Shown one piece after another: positions 61,750-64,000 of a stretch of 64,000 nt of DNA. The translations under genes and the position numbers were made by a program. The notes under the pieces were generated by a model. The model did not search any database, was not told where the DNA came from, and saw nothing but the letters and a program-made list of their open reading frames with translations. How positions within the stretch are numbered: position 1 is the first letter of the stretch; every line of letters begins with the position of its first letter. This DNA is from Streptococcus timonensis. Lineage in GTDB: Bacteria > Bacillota > Bacilli > Lactobacillales > Streptococcaceae. Where the stretch lies: contig NZ_FMIX01000003.1 in NCBI RefSeq assembly GCF_900095845.1, positions 186,001 to 250,000 on the forward strand, in the 5' to 3' direction.

Positions 61750-62392
61750 GAAAGTGATTTATATAGGGGAGAGCGAAGGTCAGGCTATTTATGTTCATAT
61801 CGACGAGCCACGAAATCCTCTAGCAGCTCCTAAAAGTAAATTTTTAGATACTGAGGCATCCCGTGGGAATCGAAAACACATTATCTGGTTGATTTGTGCT
61901 CTTTTGACGTTTAGTGGGATCATGCAGCTTTTTCCAGCAACGTGCTTTTTTACGGGTATCTATAGCTATGGAACCCTGATTTATTTTCTACTAACTTGGT
62001 TGCTGGAAGCCATTTTACTATTGGTGATCCTGGAGCGAGCACTCTACAAAAATGTTGCGTTAGCGCAACCTACCAGCAAGGAAAACTTCAGAAGAGCCGT
62101 CGATAGCAATCTCTTTTGGAATAATTTTTCAGATAAGAAGGTTACCCTTGGCAAGAAGCTAATTGCTTGGGTTTTCACAGTCTTTATGGCTGTCATGGGC
62201 TTAGCTGGTCCGATTTCTATCCTCTCCATGCTCGTTTTAAAGATGATGGGAACACCAATCGGCAGTGAGCTATTCCCTTTAAGCCTGATGGGGATTTTGC
62301 CGGCTGTCGCAGCTCTATTGCTGTGGCAAAATAATATGATTCGATGGCTGAAGGCAGTTGAACGGTACAGAAATAGTCGAGTTAAGAAGTAA
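61739..62392 (+). CDS. Membrane protein of unknown function
   Basis: 217 residues with about four membrane segments (about 44-65, 75-101, 140-165 and 175-197) and a basic C-terminus. The ribosome-binding site is AGAGGAG inside the preceding small frame. Together with the 62423 and 62549 genes it forms an operon with matching spacing. Confidence 0.72.
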   Translation: MLFRKVIYIGESEGQAIYVHIDEPRNPLAAPKSKFLDTEASRGNRKHIIWLICALLTFSGIMQLFPATCFFTGIYSYGTLIYFLLTWLLEAILLLVILERALYKNVALAQPTSKENFRRAVDSNLFWNNFSDKKVTLGKKLIAWVFTVFMAVMGLAGPISILSMLVLKMMGTPIGSELFPLSLMGILPAVAALLLWQNNMIRWLKAVERYRNSRVKK

Positions 62393-62422
62393 ATATAACA
62401 AAGGAAATAGAAAGAGGTCAAT

Positions 62423-62542
62423 ATGTTTTTTCTTAGACGCCGTCTGGAATACAAAGAATATCTGGGAATTAGCGACCGCGAATGGTACAGCAAACGCTAT
62501 TATAAGAAGTTAATCAAAAACGGTCAGCTAGAAGAGGAGTAG
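62423..62542 (+). CDS. Small basic protein (39 residues)
   Basis: MFFLRRRLEYKEYLGISDRE onward, ending KKLIKNGQLEEE. The ribosome-binding site is AAAGAGG. It is highly charged, lies between two membrane-protein genes, and ends 6 bp before the next start. Function unknown. Confidence 0.55.
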   Translation: MFFLRRRLEYKEYLGISDREWYSKRYYKKLIKNGQLEEE

Positions 62543-62548
62543 TGGGAT

Positions 62549-63502
62549 ATGAACCGTCAGTCAGAAGCATTAAATAAGGAATATTTTCAAGCGCTGGGTT
62601 CCACGCGAGCCTCTGTTAGAATGTTGAGTTTGACCTGGGCTGGTTTGTTTGTATTGAGTATCGACCTGACTCATGTATACTTTTTTATCAAGGAGCAGTT
62701 CACAGTAGATCCCTTTTCTAATGTCCCTTTTCTTTTTCTGTGTTTCCTTCTATTGCTCATGCTGGTCTGTCAGATTATGTCATTCAGCAAGACATTCATC
62801 TATAAACATCAACTCTTTAGTACTGCGATGCTCTTTGTACTAATCAATGGGATTCATCTTTCATTGGTTTTAATGGATTATATCCTCACTATTTTAACGA
62901 ATGAGGTTCTAAAAAATTCGCTGATCTACTCGCTGATTTATTGGTTAAGTTCCATTGGTTTATTCATGGGGTTAATTGTTTATAATGCCAGTTGGTTAAA
63001 AAAGCAACTAAGAAAAGGATTTTCAGAAAAACGAACAACTGCTAACTATATAGCCTTTTCAAGTGTTTACAGTAAACCATCCCTTTGGATTATTATAGGA
63101 GTTACTTTGTTAGGCGGAGGATTGGCTAGTTTATCCGGTTATTATTTGCAAACATTTGGGATTGTGAGCAATATAGTGTTTATTTCAGCTTTTTCAAGAT
63201 TAATCGTCGAAGTTGGCTATCTCTTTTATCTAAGAAGTAAGGATAAGACCTATTGGGAAGAAGGACCGAAGGAAACCAAGAGTCAGTCCTTTTTGAAAAC
63301 CATAGATTTCAAAAAGGCCAAGCACCGCTTAACTACAGAAATTGTCTTATTTTTGACTCTTGCAGTATGTTTGAAGATACTTAAGATAAATGTTGAAAAT
63401 AGCCCGATTTGGCTTATATGGACAATAAGAACTTTTGGTTATTCAATTCTTTTGGATACCACTATTAGTTTTATTTATTATCAGATTAAAAAGAAGAGAT
63501 AG
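62549..63502 (+). CDS. Polytopic membrane protein of unknown function
   Basis: 317 residues with about eight membrane segments in two groups (about 28-150 and 185-310) and a charged loop between. It resembles streptococcal membrane proteins of bacteriocin-immunity-like or ABC-less types only in general topology. The ribosome-binding site is GAGGAG. Confidence 0.72.
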   Translation: MNRQSEALNKEYFQALGSTRASVRMLSLTWAGLFVLSIDLTHVYFFIKEQFTVDPFSNVPFLFLCFLLLLMLVCQIMSFSKTFIYKHQLFSTAMLFVLINGIHLSLVLMDYILTILTNEVLKNSLIYSLIYWLSSIGLFMGLIVYNASWLKKQLRKGFSEKRTTANYIAFSSVYSKPSLWIIIGVTLLGGGLASLSGYYLQTFGIVSNIVFISAFSRLIVEVGYLFYLRSKDKTYWEEGPKETKSQSFLKTIDFKKAKHRLTTEIVLFLTLAVCLKILKINVENSPIWLIWTIRTFGYSILLDTTISFIYYQIKKKR

Positions 63503-63559
63503 AGAGAAAGAAGAATCAGAAAGCCTTCTTTGACTATTTAGAAAGAGGTGGTAAGAGTA

Positions 63560-64000
63560 ATGTTAGATAAAATGAAACAGTTTAAGTGGTTGATAATAGT
63601 ATCTTTTATCTTATTAGTCATTCCTTTGTATCTCGCTTATAAGAATTCTCAAGAATCCAGTACTCTAAAAACAGCTTTTGAAAAACAGGATAGAATCGCA
63701 GTTCTTCATTATTTAATGACGTCGGAAAAGTATGCATCTCAAATACGTGAAGCGGGGTACATCATTCCATCTGATGGTGCTATTCGTCTAGATGGAGTTA
63801 TTTATCCGCTTGAAATAGAAGGAGAAGTACATTTGAAAATCAGCCCTCCTCAGAAAGATGCAAAAGATTTTCAGTTATTTTTTATTACACAAGTTAATGA
63901 AAAACAAACATATGTAGCTTTCGTGTTAGATAAAGACCTTAATTTAATTTATTCTAACTATTCTCAGGATAACGACAGTGGAAAAAGAGAAGGAGTCTCT
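63560..64000 (+). CDS. Membrane-anchored protein, cut by the right window edge
   Basis: 147 residues are visible, MLDKMKQFKWLIIVSFILLV onward. One N-terminal membrane segment (about 9-28) is followed by a soluble domain. The ribosome-binding site is AAAGAGGTGG. It belongs to the preceding cluster. No family recognised; the C-terminus is missing. Confidence 0.75.
   Translation, partial: MLDKMKQFKWLIIVSFILLVIPLYLAYKNSQESSTLKTAFEKQDRIAVLHYLMTSEKYASQIREAGYIIPSDGAIRLDGVIYPLEIEGEVHLKISPPQKDAKDFQLFFITQVNEKQTYVAFVLDKDLNLIYSNYSQDNDSGKREGVS

Noticed and set aside
1..64000. CRISPR arrays, tRNA or rRNA genes
   Set aside because: No regularly spaced direct repeats, cloverleaf genes or rRNA segments were recognised in the window.

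Overview
The window is from a Streptococcus of the mitis group (S. mitis / S. oralis / S. pneumoniae relatives). The evidence is a low-GC genome with zinc-free L32/L33 paralogues, a DUF624-HK-RR-membrane protein-nrdI block in the order I recall for the pneumococcal TCS07 locus, argS/argR/mutS(hexA), the rpsL-rpsG-fusA str block, a gram-positive PolC, PepS and QueA. No rRNA, tRNA or CRISPR array was seen.

Layout. 1-1074: 5' part of ilvD (minus), then rpmF-rpmG. 1075-30216: an integrated conjugative element (ICE) of the Tn916/ICESt3 superfamily lodged in the 3' end of rpmG. Its left part is cargo: a protein kinase with an AbiJ-like N-terminus, a HigBA-type toxin-antitoxin pair, a histidine phosphatase, small lipoproteins, an HxlR/YciI pair and an S66 peptidase. 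The cargo is interspersed with regulators (a CI-like LexA-type repressor with an ImmA protease, and an XRE repressor with a twin-operator promoter). The transfer module (12045-28464) has the ICESt3 order: small DUF961-like genes, coupling ATPase TcpA, oriT, MobT relaxase, then the mating-pore genes TcpC, TcpE, VirB4-like ATPase, VirB6-like channel and a CHAP hydrolase. Excisionase and tyrosine integrase (28478-30112) close the element.

The ICE is itself invaded. A 4.27 kb integrative mobilizable element (IME, 14598-18866) sits between the coupling ATPase and the relaxase, inside the loop of the ICE oriT nick hairpin. It carries its own repressor, operators, Rep_trans initiator/relaxase, DUF3173 excisionase, integrase and an acetyltransferase cargo gene, plus an oriT-like region resembling that of its host ICE. 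To the right of the ICE is a 1.4 kb cadmium-resistance segment (cadD-cadX, 30217-31598). It is flanked by two more copies of the rpmG 3' end and has integrase arm-type repeats but no integrase, so it is a probable cis-mobilizable element (CIME). The locus is therefore a nested and tandem composite: rpmG-attL-[ICE(IME)]-att-[CIME]-attR.

31600-64000 is ordinary chromosome: an envelope/alkaline stress operon (GlsB-like, AmaP, DUF2273, Asp23/Gls24, CsbD); a zinc-ribbon ABC exporter operon (minus); the DUF624/YesM/YesN/nrdI block; argS (minus), argR and mutS; a LytTR-DUF3021 pair (minus); rpsL-rpsG-fusA with a striking nested hairpin between rpsG and fusA; polC, pepS, a second GlsB-like gene, an apparently leaderless LysR regulator and queA; and a lipoprotein followed by a cluster of small membrane proteins running off the right edge.
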